A stretch of 14,043 nucleotides of DNA, from positions 1 through 14,043 of the forward strand of contig CAZLCK010000041.1 in NCBI GenBank assembly GCA_964558235.1. The letters are read 5' to 3'. How positions within the stretch are numbered: the stretch's first letter is position 1; every line of letters begins with the position of its first letter. The position numbers and the translations under genes are program-made. Below the pieces are notes generated by a model that saw only the letters and a program-made list of their open reading frames with translations, had not been told where the DNA came from and did no database searches. The stretch is from CAZLCK01 sp964558235. GTDB taxonomy: Bacteria; Actinomycetota; Coriobacteriia; Coriobacteriales; CADBOM01. Below are positions 6,064 to 13,484 of this stretch, one piece after another.

Positions 6064-7341
6064 CTACCAGCTACGCATGATTGTTTGCTCACGATCTGGG
6101 CCAACAGCAATTATCGAAACCCTAATCCCAGCGATCTCTTCAATCCTGCGCACGTAGGCTTTGGCCGCCTCGGGCAAATCGTCAAATGAGCGGCAAGTTG
6201 TGGTATCCTCGCACCAACCATCAAGCTCTTCGTAGATCGGCACAGCGCGTGCAAACTCATCAAGTGTATCTGGCAAGCTATCTCTACGTTGACCATCTAT
6301 CTCGTAAGCAACGCAGATCTTAATCTTTTCGAGGCTATCCAAAACATCAAGCTTTGTAAGACAGATGTCGGTTAGTCCATTTATTCGAGCAGAATATTTG
6401 ATGATCACACCATCAAACCAGCCACAGCGGCGCTTGCGTCCAGTGGTTGTGCCAAACTCTGCGCCCATTTGCGAAAGTATATCTCCCACCTCATCGTTAA
6501 GCTCGGTTGGAAATGGACCAGAACCAACACGTGTTAGATAGGCCTTGGCAATTCCTAAAACCCTATCTATATATTTGATACCAACGCCGCTTCCGGTAGA
6601 AGCTCCACCAGCAGTAGTTGAAGAAGAGGTTACAAACGGGTAAGTGCCGTGGTCGATATCCAAAAGTGCACCCTGGGCACCTTCAAAAAAGATCTGCTTT
6701 CCATTTTCAGCAGCATCATTCAGCAAGGTCACAGTGTCGGTAATATGTGGAACAAGCCTTTGTGCATAACCCATATATTCTTCGTAGACCCGATCTAGAT
6801 CATAGGTATCTATGCCATAGACGTCTTTTAATAAGATATTTTTAGAATCCAGCACGCTTTGCAGACGCTTGCGGAAATAATCGGGGTCCTTTAAATCACC
6901 CATGCGAAGGCCAGATCTAGCTGCCTTGTCTTGATAGGCTGGACCAATGCCGCGTTTGGTCGTTCCAATCTTAGAGACACCCAAGCTCTTCTCTGAAACA
7001 CCATCCAAAACGATATGCCAAGGCATGATCATTTGAGCGTGCGAAGAGATAAACAAGTTATCCAAAGAGATGCCAGACTCTTTGAGCCGATCCATCTCTT
7101 CTAGCAAAACTTTAGGATCAACAACACATCCATTTCCAATAACAGAGATCACATTGTCATACAAGATTCCAGAGGGGATAAGATGTAGGGCAAGGTGAGT
7201 GTCGCCATAGACAATAGTATGTCCTGCGTTGTTTCCTCCTTGAAACCTGACTACATAGTCGTAATTACTAGCAAGCAAATCTGTTATCTTGCCCTTGCCT
7301 TCGTCGCCCCATTGAGCTCCCACTAGCACCGTTGCTGGCAT
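6064..7341 (-). CDS. purA: Adenylosuccinate synthetase, 425 aa
   Basis: Catalyses the GTP-dependent condensation of IMP with aspartate to adenylosuccinate, the first committed step of AMP synthesis. The N-terminal GAQWGDEGKGK loop contains catalytic Asp13, and NNAGHTIV contains His41, at the same positions as in the E. coli enzyme. Other family blocks are present: KIGTTKRGIGPAYQDKAAR, FFEGAQGALLDIDHGTYPFV followed by TSSSTTAGGA, FGTTTGRKRRCGWFD, and a C-terminal TKLDVLD block for guanine recognition. Length is normal. AGGA lies 7 bp before the ATG. It stands alone on the minus strand with its own promoter region. A TATAAT box at 7411-7416 and two dyads nearby suggest repressor control. Confidence 0.98.
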   Translation of the reverse strand: MPATVLVGAQWGDEGKGKITDLLASNYDYVVRFQGGNNAGHTIVYGDTHLALHLIPSGILYDNVISVIGNGCVVDPKVLLEEMDRLKESGISLDNLFISSHAQMIMPWHIVLDGVSEKSLGVSKIGTTKRGIGPAYQDKAARSGLRMGDLKDPDYFRKRLQSVLDSKNILLKDVYGIDTYDLDRVYEEYMGYAQRLVPHITDTVTLLNDAAENGKQIFFEGAQGALLDIDHGTYPFVTSSSTTAGGASTGSGVGIKYIDRVLGIAKAYLTRVGSGPFPTELNDEVGDILSQMGAEFGTTTGRKRRCGWFDGVIIKYSARINGLTDICLTKLDVLDSLEKIKICVAYEIDGQRRDSLPDTLDEFARAVPIYEELDGWCEDTTTCRSFDDLPEAAKAYVRRIEEIAGIRVSIIAVGPDREQTIMRSW

Positions 7342-7385
7342 ATATGATTCCTAACTTTTTAAACTAACAGTGTTGAATGTGCCTA

Positions 7386-7400
7386 TGTGTTTCAAACACA
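7386..7400. promoter_or_regulatory. Perfect dyad TGTGTTT-C-AAACACA in the purA leader
   Basis: A 15-bp perfect palindrome with one central base, just downstream of the predicted purA transcription start (~7404) and 45 bp before the ATG. The position and symmetry suit a dimeric repressor site. The regulator is unknown. Confidence 0.45.
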
Positions 7401-7410
7401 GACCCTAACA

Positions 7411-7416
7411 ATTATA
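7411..7416 (-). promoter_or_regulatory. purA: -10 box of the purA promoter
   Basis: A perfect TATAAT on the minus strand, about 70 bp upstream of the purA ATG. I see no good -35 hexamer at 16-18 bp. Instead the expected -35 position touches the 18-bp dyad at 7438-7455, which suggests activator- or repressor-modulated initiation. Confidence 0.5.
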
Positions 7417-7437
7417 TGTTTAATAGATTAGATAGTC

Positions 7438-7455
7438 GTTAACAGGTTTGTTAAC
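7438..7455. promoter_or_regulatory. 18-bp perfect dyad upstream of purA
   Basis: GTTAACA-GGTT-TGTTAAC is a perfect inverted repeat with 7-bp arms. It overlaps the expected -35 region of the purA promoter and lies directly before the terminator of the upstream transporter gene. Operator candidate; the cognate regulator cannot be named. Confidence 0.45.
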
Positions 7456-7458
7456 GAG

Positions 7459-7498
7459 AAAAAAAGACCCGCAATCATTTTGAAAGCGAGTCTTTTTT
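7459..7498. terminator. Intrinsic terminator downstream of the first MFS gene, bidirectional in form
   Basis: AAAAAAGAC (7460-7468) and GTCTTTTTT (7490-7498) are perfect complements, with CGC/GCG (7470-7472 and 7486-7488) extending the stem inside one mismatch. T-runs occur on both strands. It lies about 80 bp past the MFS stop on the minus strand and isolates it from purA. Confidence 0.8.
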
Positions 7499-7575
7499 GT
7501 TCTAGCCTGCCGATCTGCAGCTTGTGGGCAAGCTAAATTGTATGTCCAAAAACCTTAATGAGTTAACAAGGTGTT

Positions 7576-8910
7576 CTACTCTGCAGCAGGAGCTGCTTCG
7601 CCGGCACGATGCTGTGCATACTTCTTCTTGAAGAATGGGATGAAGATGATCGCAGCGATGAGGCCGAGCACGGATAGAACTGCATAAGGAATGGTGATGG
7701 ACTGCCAAGTTCCAAAAGCTCCCTGGACAACACCAACGACTGCTGTTGCGAGAACACCAGCGACGTTAGCGATAACAGAGACGACTCCAGAGGCTGCGGA
7801 GAACTCTTCTGGGCTATCGGTTATCTCAGGAAGCATGATCCAGCATACTGGTGGATACATCTGAGAAACGATTCCATAGACAATCAGGAATGGAGCTACG
7901 AATCCGACTCCTGGTAGATTAAACATTGCAAATGCGACGATGATTGTCAGGATAGTGATGATCAACGAGAAGGTACCATAATGCTTATGAGGGATCTTGT
8001 TAAGCAAGAAACCATAGAGGAAGTTCATCGCTAACATCACGTATGTTGTAACAGAGGACAAAAGATTGGAGTCACCGACTGACATTCCAAATCCGCCAGC
8101 CGCAACGTCATCGTTGAGATAGGTCACATAGTAGTTACCATAAGCGGCGGTTACAAAACCATATAGGAGGAACATAACAATGATCATCCAAACGCCGAAG
8201 TTCTTAAATCCGGCGATGATCGAACCTTTGTTCTGCTGGCCACCTTCCATACCAACCATGAAGTTGTTCTCTGGCTTTGGCATACGAATGAAGATAAATG
8301 CCAAAACGACACAGATGGTCATGAGAATAGCAATTGCCCACCAAACATAGATGAATCCGCTTGCGTAAACGTCGCCAGTCTCAGGATTGATACCATCGAT
8401 TGAGAATAGTGGGGTGGAAACATTTAAGACGATCATCATTGCAAGGGTGACCCATGCAGTGGAGATTGAGTTTGGAAGACCACGCTTTTCAGCGGGGAAC
8501 CATGCGGTTGTAAGGAATGGGCCGTTAACAGTCCACATACCATATACAAATGATCCAGGTACACCCATGAGCATAAAGGTTAGATAATCAATTCCTGGAA
8601 TTGCAGCGCCGATGATTTGCAAATAGGCAGAAGCAGCGCCAACAGCTAGGCATAGAATAACTAGCCTTCTTGGTCCGAGTTTAGCAAGAATAATTCCTGA
8701 CGGAACCGATCCTATAATGGCTACTGCTCCAATAGCAGCTGTGATGGTTCCATAAGACCCAATATCAACGCTAAAATACTCCATCAATAGTGGGGCGGTT
8801 GACAATCCTTTAAAGGTTACCATAGCCATCGAAAGGCTGCAGATGATGGTTATGATGATTACCAACCATGCTTGGCCAGCTTTAAAAGTTGGCTGTGCGG
8901 CAGTATTCAT
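7576..8910 (-). CDS. OFA-type MFS transporter 1, 444 aa
   Basis: Inner-membrane carrier of the major facilitator superfamily with about 12 hydrophobic segments, beginning at WLVIIITIICSLSMAMV. The TM2-TM3 loop motif is SGIILAKLGPRR (~71-82) and the TM4-TM5 region has WFPAEKRGLPNSIS (~137-150). Both resemble the oxalate/formate antiporter (OFA) family, whose members move small carboxylates. Start: the ATG at 8908-8910 has AGGAG 7 bp upstream. A longer frame from 8928 would place that RBS inside the coding region, so I reject it. The gene is divergent from the glycyl radical enzyme gene across a 445-bp control region, suggesting joint function, for example substrate uptake or product export. 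The exact substrate cannot be read from sequence. It is paralogous to 12122-13420. Confidence 0.85.
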   Translation of the reverse strand: MNTAAQPTFKAGQAWLVIIITIICSLSMAMVTFKGLSTAPLLMEYFSVDIGSYGTITAAIGAVAIIGSVPSGIILAKLGPRRLVILCLAVGAASAYLQIIGAAIPGIDYLTFMLMGVPGSFVYGMWTVNGPFLTTAWFPAEKRGLPNSISTAWVTLAMMIVLNVSTPLFSIDGINPETGDVYASGFIYVWWAIAILMTICVVLAFIFIRMPKPENNFMVGMEGGQQNKGSIIAGFKNFGVWMIIVMFLLYGFVTAAYGNYYVTYLNDDVAAGGFGMSVGDSNLLSSVTTYVMLAMNFLYGFLLNKIPHKHYGTFSLIITILTIIVAFAMFNLPGVGFVAPFLIVYGIVSQMYPPVCWIMLPEITDSPEEFSAASGVVSVIANVAGVLATAVVGVVQGAFGTWQSITIPYAVLSVLGLIAAIIFIPFFKKKYAQHRAGEAAPAAE

Positions 8911-8989
8911 CCGAGGACTCCTTTCCATTATCCGAATTTAGATGATTGCCCTATGCAGATTCTTCATCACAAAATCTACACAATAAACC

Positions 8990-9018
8990 ACTATACCAAA
9001 ATCTTTGAGATTGTGGTT
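8990..9018 (-). promoter_or_regulatory. Candidate promoter/operator region of MFS transporter 1
   Basis: On the minus strand TGGTATAGT forms an extended -10 (TATAGT at 8990-8995). Directly upstream is a perfect dyad AATCT-TTG-AGATT (9000-9012), itself framed by AACCAC (8987-8992) and GTGGTT (9013-9018). No good -35 is visible, in keeping with an extended -10. Tentative. Confidence 0.35.
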
Positions 9019-9126
9019 ATTGTTAGGTTTTTTTTGGTTAGAAAAAGTGTTTAAAAAGATTTTGTAGGCTAGATTTTTCTAAGGGCAATCAACGGAAATT
9101 GTGCCGGTAATTTCTTGAACTTATCG

Positions 9127-9160
9127 CCCCTAGTGTTGTGCGAAGGGGTGGAAAGTTTGG
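9127..9160 (+). repeat. Dispersed ~30-bp repeat, copy C
   Basis: CGCCCCTAGTGTTGTG ends at 9140 and GGAAAGTTTGG follows at 9150-9160. The C-rich block also pairs with AGGGG at 9144-9148, so the copy can form a small hairpin. Located in the divergent control region between MFS transporter 1 and the glycyl radical enzyme gene. Confidence 0.55.
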
Positions 9161-9209
9161 CGCGAAGATTGTGTTTTAAAGGAAAGTATGTGGTGAAAAA
9201 TGGAAAGGC

Positions 9210-9221
9210 TTTGCTAGCAAA
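9210..9221. promoter_or_regulatory. Perfect 12-bp palindrome upstream of the glycyl radical enzyme gene
   Basis: TTTGCTAGCAAA is fully self-complementary and lies about 75 bp before the predicted -35 of the gene. It could be an activator site. No family can be assigned. Confidence 0.3.
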
Positions 9222-9285
9222 CAACGCCGGAAATGCAGATAAAGCAGGAACACTTTAGTAATTCGATGTTAAATACTTTAGATGC

Positions 9286-9313
9286 TTTAAAATTTTGAAA
9301 CGAACCGTATACT
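9286..9313 (+). promoter_or_regulatory. Candidate promoter of the glycyl radical enzyme gene
   Basis: TTTAAA (9286-9291, 4 of 6) and TATACT (9308-9313, 5 of 6) are 16 bp apart, giving a start near 9320 and a short leader of about 35 nt before the ATG at 9356. Confidence 0.4.
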
Positions 9314-9355
9314 AAAGACAATTCCATTATTACGTTTTTGAAGGGAGAGATTTGC

Positions 9356-11812
9356 ATGTATGAGTTCCGCTCGGTTACAGACCGAATTGCTCATATGCGT
9401 GATTTGGTGCGTGATAGATGCATCAAGGTCGATGCAGAGCGCGGCAAGATAGTTACGGAAAGCTGGAAAAAATATGAGAGCTATCCTCCAATTATCAAGC
9501 GCTCAATGACTCTTCGCGATATCTGTGAGCAGATGACGGTACGTATAGAGGACTTTGAAATCATCGTTGGAAATAAGGGCAACGAGTTTTGCGGAAGTCC
9601 AGTCTATCCTGAGTGGGGTCCATCTTGGATCTACATCACTGAGGGTATTAAGAATGGAGAGTGGACACTAAGAGAAGATGGTTATTATCACAATGCTGAC
9701 AATTCTTTAGTTCCACAGCGTGTTTTGCCAGAGGATGTTGAGGCATTTCATGAGATGGCAAAATGGTGGACTCCAGATAAGTGGACTGGAGCAATGTGTG
9801 AAGCTTGGAAACCAGATTATTATGATGAGCTCAAAGAGCTATGCGCCACCCCATATACCGATCACAACATCGGTCTCTTAACCATTCCAATGGGACATGA
9901 CGTTGCCGGTTACGAGAAGATCATTCGCGTTGGTTACAAATTCATCCATGATCAGGCGCTAGATTGGATGGAGGAGCACCGTGGAAATCTTTTAGGCCAC
10001 GACATCGAGCGCTACATGTTCTACAAGGCTGTCTCAATTGTATCTGAGGGAGCAATGACTTTGGTTAAGCGTTATGCAGCTTTGGCAGCACAGAAAGCCA
10101 AGGAGTGCACCGATCCTGCACGTAAGGCTGAGCTAGAGTTTATGGCCGACGGTCTTGAGTGGATCTCTGAAAACCCAGCTCGTAACTTCTGGGAGGCAGT
10201 ACAGGGAATCATGATGTATCAGGTCTTCATTAATGCGGAGACAGTTATTCCTTCACCTGCACTTGGACGTTTTGATCAATATGTATGGCCGTTTTTGGAG
10301 AAGGATCTTGCTGAGGGCAAGATTACTATGGATCAGGCTCAGGAGATCGTCGACGGCTTTTTCTTAAAGTGCAACTGCTACTACAGCGCTGGCCCAGATG
10401 CAGCAACTATCATTACCGGCGTCGGTAATACCTATCAGCACACCACAATTGGTGGAGTTAATCGTGACACTGGTGAAGATGGAACCAATCCTGTTACATA
10501 TATGGTTTTGGAGACAGTTGGTCGTCTAAAGCTACATGACCCAACGATTTCTCTTCGAATTAATAAAAACACTCCTGCAGAGCTTTGGGAATGCGCACTT
10601 ACTACCTCTAAGCTAGTCGGAGGACTACCTCTATTCCAAAACGATGAAGTTATCATCCCAACGCTTATGAAGCAACGCGGATTTACTCTGCGTGACGCTC
10701 GTGACTACGGTGTTATTGGATGCCAAGAGATCGTTGGTTGTGGAAACGACTGGCCTGCAGGAAATGGTATGCACCCACCAAATGCAACTATCTACTGGTC
10801 TGTCATTTTGGATATGGCTCTCAACAATGGCCAAAACCCAATGAACAAAGCTCAGGCGAATTGTTATACCGGGTATCTATACGAGATGACCAATATTGAG
10901 CAGGTTCACAATGCGTTTGAAAAGATGGTTCGCTACATCTTTAGAATGTATATCTCCACTCAAAATTACACCGAGTACATTTCTCGCTGGATGTGTCCAC
11001 AGCCTGGATATTCAATGTCTATCGAAGGCTGCATGGAATCGGGTTATGACGTTATGAATGGCGGTGCAAAGTATAACGCCTTCGGTGGAACTGCTACTGG
11101 TTTGGCCACCGTTGCAGATTCGCTCACTACTATTAAATATATGTGCTTTGACAACAACTACTGCACAACCCGTGAGCTCTATGATGCATTTATGAACAAC
11201 TGGGAGGGTTATGAGGAACTACGTCAAAGGATCCTCAACGAGGTGCCTCACTATGGAAACGCCGACCCATATGCAGATATGGAGCTAAAGTGGTGCGTAG
11301 ATCTGTGGGCACAGCTTGCCTCTGAGGTTTATGGAATGCGTGCCGACGTTTACACCGCTGGTATGTATGGTGCTGCCGATCATGTTGCGCAGGGCTATGA
11401 GACATGGGCAACTCCTGATGGACGTTTGGCCGGAACTCCGATCGCAGACGCAATGAGTCCAGCACAGGCTCGCGACAAGAATGGTCCAACTGCGATCTTC
11501 CAGTCCACGTGCTGCTTCGATCATCATCGTTTCTTGGGCGGTATGGCTCTTAACATTAGGATGCATCCGTCTGTTCTCGCCAATGATGAGGGACTCGAGA
11601 AGCTAGCCCAGATGACTCAGGCATACTTCGAAGAGGGCGGTCTTGAAGTCCAGTACAACGTCGTTGACACTGACACTTTACGCGAGGCTCAAGAAGAGCC
11701 AGAGAAGTTCCATGATTTAGTCGTTCGTATTGCAGGCTACTCTGCATACTTTGTTGAACTTGATCGCGATCTGCAAAACGACATCATTGCTCGTAATGAG
11801 AACACAATCTAG
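9356..11812 (+). CDS. Glycyl radical enzyme of unassigned substrate, 818 aa
   Basis: Cytosolic oxygen-sensitive enzyme of the pyruvate formate-lyase/dehydratase superfamily. The C-terminal glycyl-radical loop is RIAGYSAYF with Gly794, 25 residues from the end. The active-site thiyl cysteine is Cys456 in GVIGCQEIVGCGNDW, with Glu458 two residues on, as in dehydratase/lyase-type members. Pyruvate formate-lyase is excluded because its adjacent Cys-Cys pair is absent. PLFQNDE (~425-431) and GGAKYN (~569-574) are further family blocks. The GCQE context differs from the GCVE or GCLE I remember for glycerol, choline, hydroxyproline and hydroxyphenylacetate enzymes, so I name no substrate. Start: GGGAG lies 8 bp before ATG 9356; a TTG at 9338 would put the RBS inside the gene. 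Activation needs a radical-SAM partner, not visible here. Carboxylate-type MFS carriers surround it. Confidence 0.9.
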   Translation: MYEFRSVTDRIAHMRDLVRDRCIKVDAERGKIVTESWKKYESYPPIIKRSMTLRDICEQMTVRIEDFEIIVGNKGNEFCGSPVYPEWGPSWIYITEGIKNGEWTLREDGYYHNADNSLVPQRVLPEDVEAFHEMAKWWTPDKWTGAMCEAWKPDYYDELKELCATPYTDHNIGLLTIPMGHDVAGYEKIIRVGYKFIHDQALDWMEEHRGNLLGHDIERYMFYKAVSIVSEGAMTLVKRYAALAAQKAKECTDPARKAELEFMADGLEWISENPARNFWEAVQGIMMYQVFINAETVIPSPALGRFDQYVWPFLEKDLAEGKITMDQAQEIVDGFFLKCNCYYSAGPDAATIITGVGNTYQHTTIGGVNRDTGEDGTNPVTYMVLETVGRLKLHDPTISLRINKNTPAELWECALTTSKLVGGLPLFQNDEVIIPTLMKQRGFTLRDARDYGVIGCQEIVGCGNDWPAGNGMHPPNATIYWSVILDMALNNGQNPMNKAQANCYTGYLYEMTNIEQVHNAFEKMVRYIFRMYISTQNYTEYISRWMCPQPGYSMSIEGCMESGYDVMNGGAKYNAFGGTATGLATVADSLTTIKYMCFDNNYCTTRELYDAFMNNWEGYEELRQRILNEVPHYGNADPYADMELKWCVDLWAQLASEVYGMRADVYTAGMYGAADHVAQGYETWATPDGRLAGTPIADAMSPAQARDKNGPTAIFQSTCCFDHHRFLGGMALNIRMHPSVLANDEGLEKLAQMTQAYFEEGGLEVQYNVVDTDTLREAQEEPEKFHDLVVRIAGYSAYFVELDRDLQNDIIARNENTI

Positions 11813-11838
11813 TCTCTAAGAGCATTTGGGCTTATAGG

Positions 11839-11938
11839 NNNNNNNNNNNNNNNNNNNNNNNNNNNNNNNNNNNNNNNNNNNNNNNNNNNNNNNNNNNNNN
11901 NNNNNNNNNNNNNNNNNNNNNNNNNNNNNNNNNNNNNN
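11839..11938. other. Assembly gap, 100 N
   Basis: Exactly 100 N, the conventional length for a scaffold gap of unknown size. It falls 26 bp after the stop of the glycyl radical enzyme gene, where an activating-enzyme gene would be expected. The bases just after the gap (11939 on) are open in one plus frame for 17 codons to a TGA at 11991-11993. They could be the tail of a gene lost in the gap, but nothing there is recognisable. Confidence 0.95.
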
Positions 11939-12010
11939 AGGTCAGTACCCCATTTTCTTGCCTTTAAATTCAGGCGCTGATTTGGAATTTTGAATCGGCA
12001 CACTACTAGT

Positions 12011-12042
12011 AAGGGTTCGCCTAGAAATAGACGAACCCTTTT
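12011..12042 (+). terminator. Plus-strand intrinsic terminator beyond the gap
   Basis: AAGGGTTCG (12011-12019) and CGAACCCTT (12032-12040) form a perfect 9-bp stem with a 12-nt loop, and TTTT (12039-12042) follows on the plus strand. The minus side has no T-tract. It therefore best terminates plus-strand transcription coming from the glycyl radical enzyme gene and through the gap. A secondary role for the convergent MFS gene is possible. Confidence 0.65.
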
Positions 12043-12062
12043 CCGTAAGATCTTTTTCTCAT

Positions 12063-12106
12063 GTCGCCAAACGTTTGCAATTAATTATGTCTAGCGCTTT
12101 GGCAAC
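12063..12106 (-). other. Hairpin downstream of MFS transporter 2
   Basis: On the minus strand GTTGCCAAA (12098-12106) pairs with TTTGGCGAC (12063-12071) over nine pairs with one G-T. It lies 16 bp after the MFS stop. No T-run follows, so it may stabilise or end the mRNA. Weak call. Confidence 0.3.
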
Positions 12107-12121
12107 TATGTTGTTAAGTAA

Positions 12122-13420
12122 TTAAGATGTATACCCTCGTTCTTTACGGTACATCGTAAACTTTTTCTTGTAGATTGGGAAGAGAGCAATTCCAGCAATA
12201 ATACCGATGATTGCAAAGATGATATTTGGAATAACGATGGAGTTCCAATTTCCAAAAATATCTACAAAAGATCCGCAGATGCTTGTTGCAACAGTTCCGA
12301 TTAGATTGGAAATGACTGAAAGAATTCCAACGGAGACCGAAACTTCTTCTTGAGACCTGCATATCTCAGGAACAATAACGAAGCATACCGGCGGGAACAA
12401 TCTGGAGATAACTCCATAGAAGATCATGTAAGGAACGATGACTGCGGTGTTCGGCAAAATAAACATTATGATGCCGCTTAGAGCAGTTAGGAGTATAACG
12501 ATGAACATCAAAAGGTCGTAGCGTCTATTTGGAATCTTGTTAAGGACAAAGCCCCAAACAAATCCGACGATAACCATCACGTATGTTGAAATAGATGTTA
12601 GGTTGTTTGCCTCTTCTAGATCAACGCCTAGACCACCTTGGGCTACTTCAGCGTTCAGATAGGTTGGGAAGTAATTTCCAAAAGCGGCGGTAGCAAAACC
12701 AAAGGTTAGGAACATAAGAATTAGCATCCAAACGCCGCTATTTTTTAGACCATCGCTCATCTTAGCTCTTGGCTGTCCCTCTGGAACCTTTTCCATAAAG
12801 TCGTTCTCAGCGGTTGGCATCTTTCCAAAGACTAGAACCAAAACCAAGCCGATGACCATAAGAATAAAAATCATCCACCAGATGTTAATCCATCCAAATG
12901 AGGAGTCTCCAGACAGAGCAACAAGTGGATTAGAGACAACTAGAATGATAAGCATTGCAAAGGAGATCCATGTTGCAGAGATGGAATTTGGAAGACCACG
13001 CTTTTCAGCAGGGAACCATGCTGCGATGATTACCGGAGGAGCGGTCATCCAAGCTCCGTATGCGATAGAACCAAAGACATTCAAAACCATAAATGTAACG
13101 AAGTCAAAATTCATATAACCTGCGATAATCTGTAAACCTAAACTCAGGATAAACAGGATTAGGCAGATAATCATGAGTTTTCTGGGCCCAATCTTAGCTT
13201 GAAGTGGTCCAGAAGCTAATGCTCCGATTAGAGTTGTAAGGCTAACCAAGGCAGACATATTGCCATAAGTTCCTACACTGACGTTAAAATATTCCATCAT
13301 GAGCGGCACAACGGTCATCTGACGGAATGTAACCATTGCGGCAAAAACCGCAACCAAAATTACAATACCAGTAGCTAGCCAAGCTTTTTTGGGATTGTAA
13401 ATCGGTGTCGTTTCAGTCAT
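12122..13420 (-). CDS. OFA-type MFS transporter 2, 432 aa
   Basis: Twelve-segment inner-membrane carrier, paralogous to the gene at 7576-8910. The TM2-TM3 motif is SGPLQAKIGPRK (~70-81) and WFPAEKRGLPNSIS is at ~135-148. The cytoplasmic C-terminus is basic (YKKKFTMYRKERGYTS). The start is the ATG at 13418-13420, since AAAGGAGG ends 4 bp upstream. A longer frame from 13486 would bury that RBS and add a non-hydrophobic leader unlike the paralogue. It is convergent with the glycyl radical enzyme gene across the N gap. OFA family membership suggests a small carboxylate as cargo; the identity is unknown. A 35-bp stretch is 34/35 identical in DNA to transporter 1. Confidence 0.85.
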   Translation of the reverse strand: MTETTPIYNPKKAWLATGIVILVAVFAAMVTFRQMTVVPLMMEYFNVSVGTYGNMSALVSLTTLIGALASGPLQAKIGPRKLMIICLILFILSLGLQIIAGYMNFDFVTFMVLNVFGSIAYGAWMTAPPVIIAAWFPAEKRGLPNSISATWISFAMLIILVVSNPLVALSGDSSFGWINIWWMIFILMVIGLVLVLVFGKMPTAENDFMEKVPEGQPRAKMSDGLKNSGVWMLILMFLTFGFATAAFGNYFPTYLNAEVAQGGLGVDLEEANNLTSISTYVMVIVGFVWGFVLNKIPNRRYDLLMFIVILLTALSGIIMFILPNTAVIVPYMIFYGVISRLFPPVCFVIVPEICRSQEEVSVSVGILSVISNLIGTVATSICGSFVDIFGNWNSIVIPNIIFAIIGIIAGIALFPIYKKKFTMYRKERGYTS

Positions 13421-13460
13421 GAACCCTCCTTTAAATAAACACCGTATAGTTGTGTTAGTA

Positions 13461-13484
13461 GGATACCTCATATCGAGGTAATCC
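13461..13484 (-). promoter_or_regulatory. Inverted repeat in the leader of MFS transporter 2
   Basis: GGATACCTC (13461-13469) and GAGGTAATCC (13475-13484) are complementary except for one extra A, with a 5-bp centre. It lies about 40 bp before the ATG and could be an operator or an mRNA hairpin. Upstream to 13639 the sequence is AT-rich; I could not fix a convincing promoter. Confidence 0.4.

Noticed and set aside
7386..7455. Purine riboswitch in front of purA
   Set aside because: The leader is only about 60 nt and has DNA-type dyads; no three-way-junction pattern could be found.
8911..8928. Longer N-terminus of MFS transporter 1 (MERSPR extension)
   Set aside because: The extension contains the AGGAG that serves the downstream ATG and adds nothing conserved.
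8872..9054. 60-codon plus-strand frame across the start of MFS transporter 1
   Set aside because: Overlaps the transporter start and its promoter, with no RBS and no recognisable family.
9356..11812. Pyruvate formate-lyase annotation for the glycyl radical enzyme
   Set aside because: Pyruvate formate-lyase uses two adjacent cysteines; here a single Cys456 is followed by Gln-Glu, the dehydratase/lyase arrangement.
9356..11812. Hydroxyphenylacetate or indoleacetate decarboxylase identity, tempting because of carriers and the likely host class
   Set aside because: Compared from memory, the hydroxyphenylacetate enzyme has GGCLETSPG and a YPAWVNN block, while this protein has IGCQEIVG and PLFQNDE. 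Evidence is insufficient for either name.
11809..12003. Minus-strand open frame running through the N gap
   Set aside because: Half of it is N, and the readable residues match nothing.
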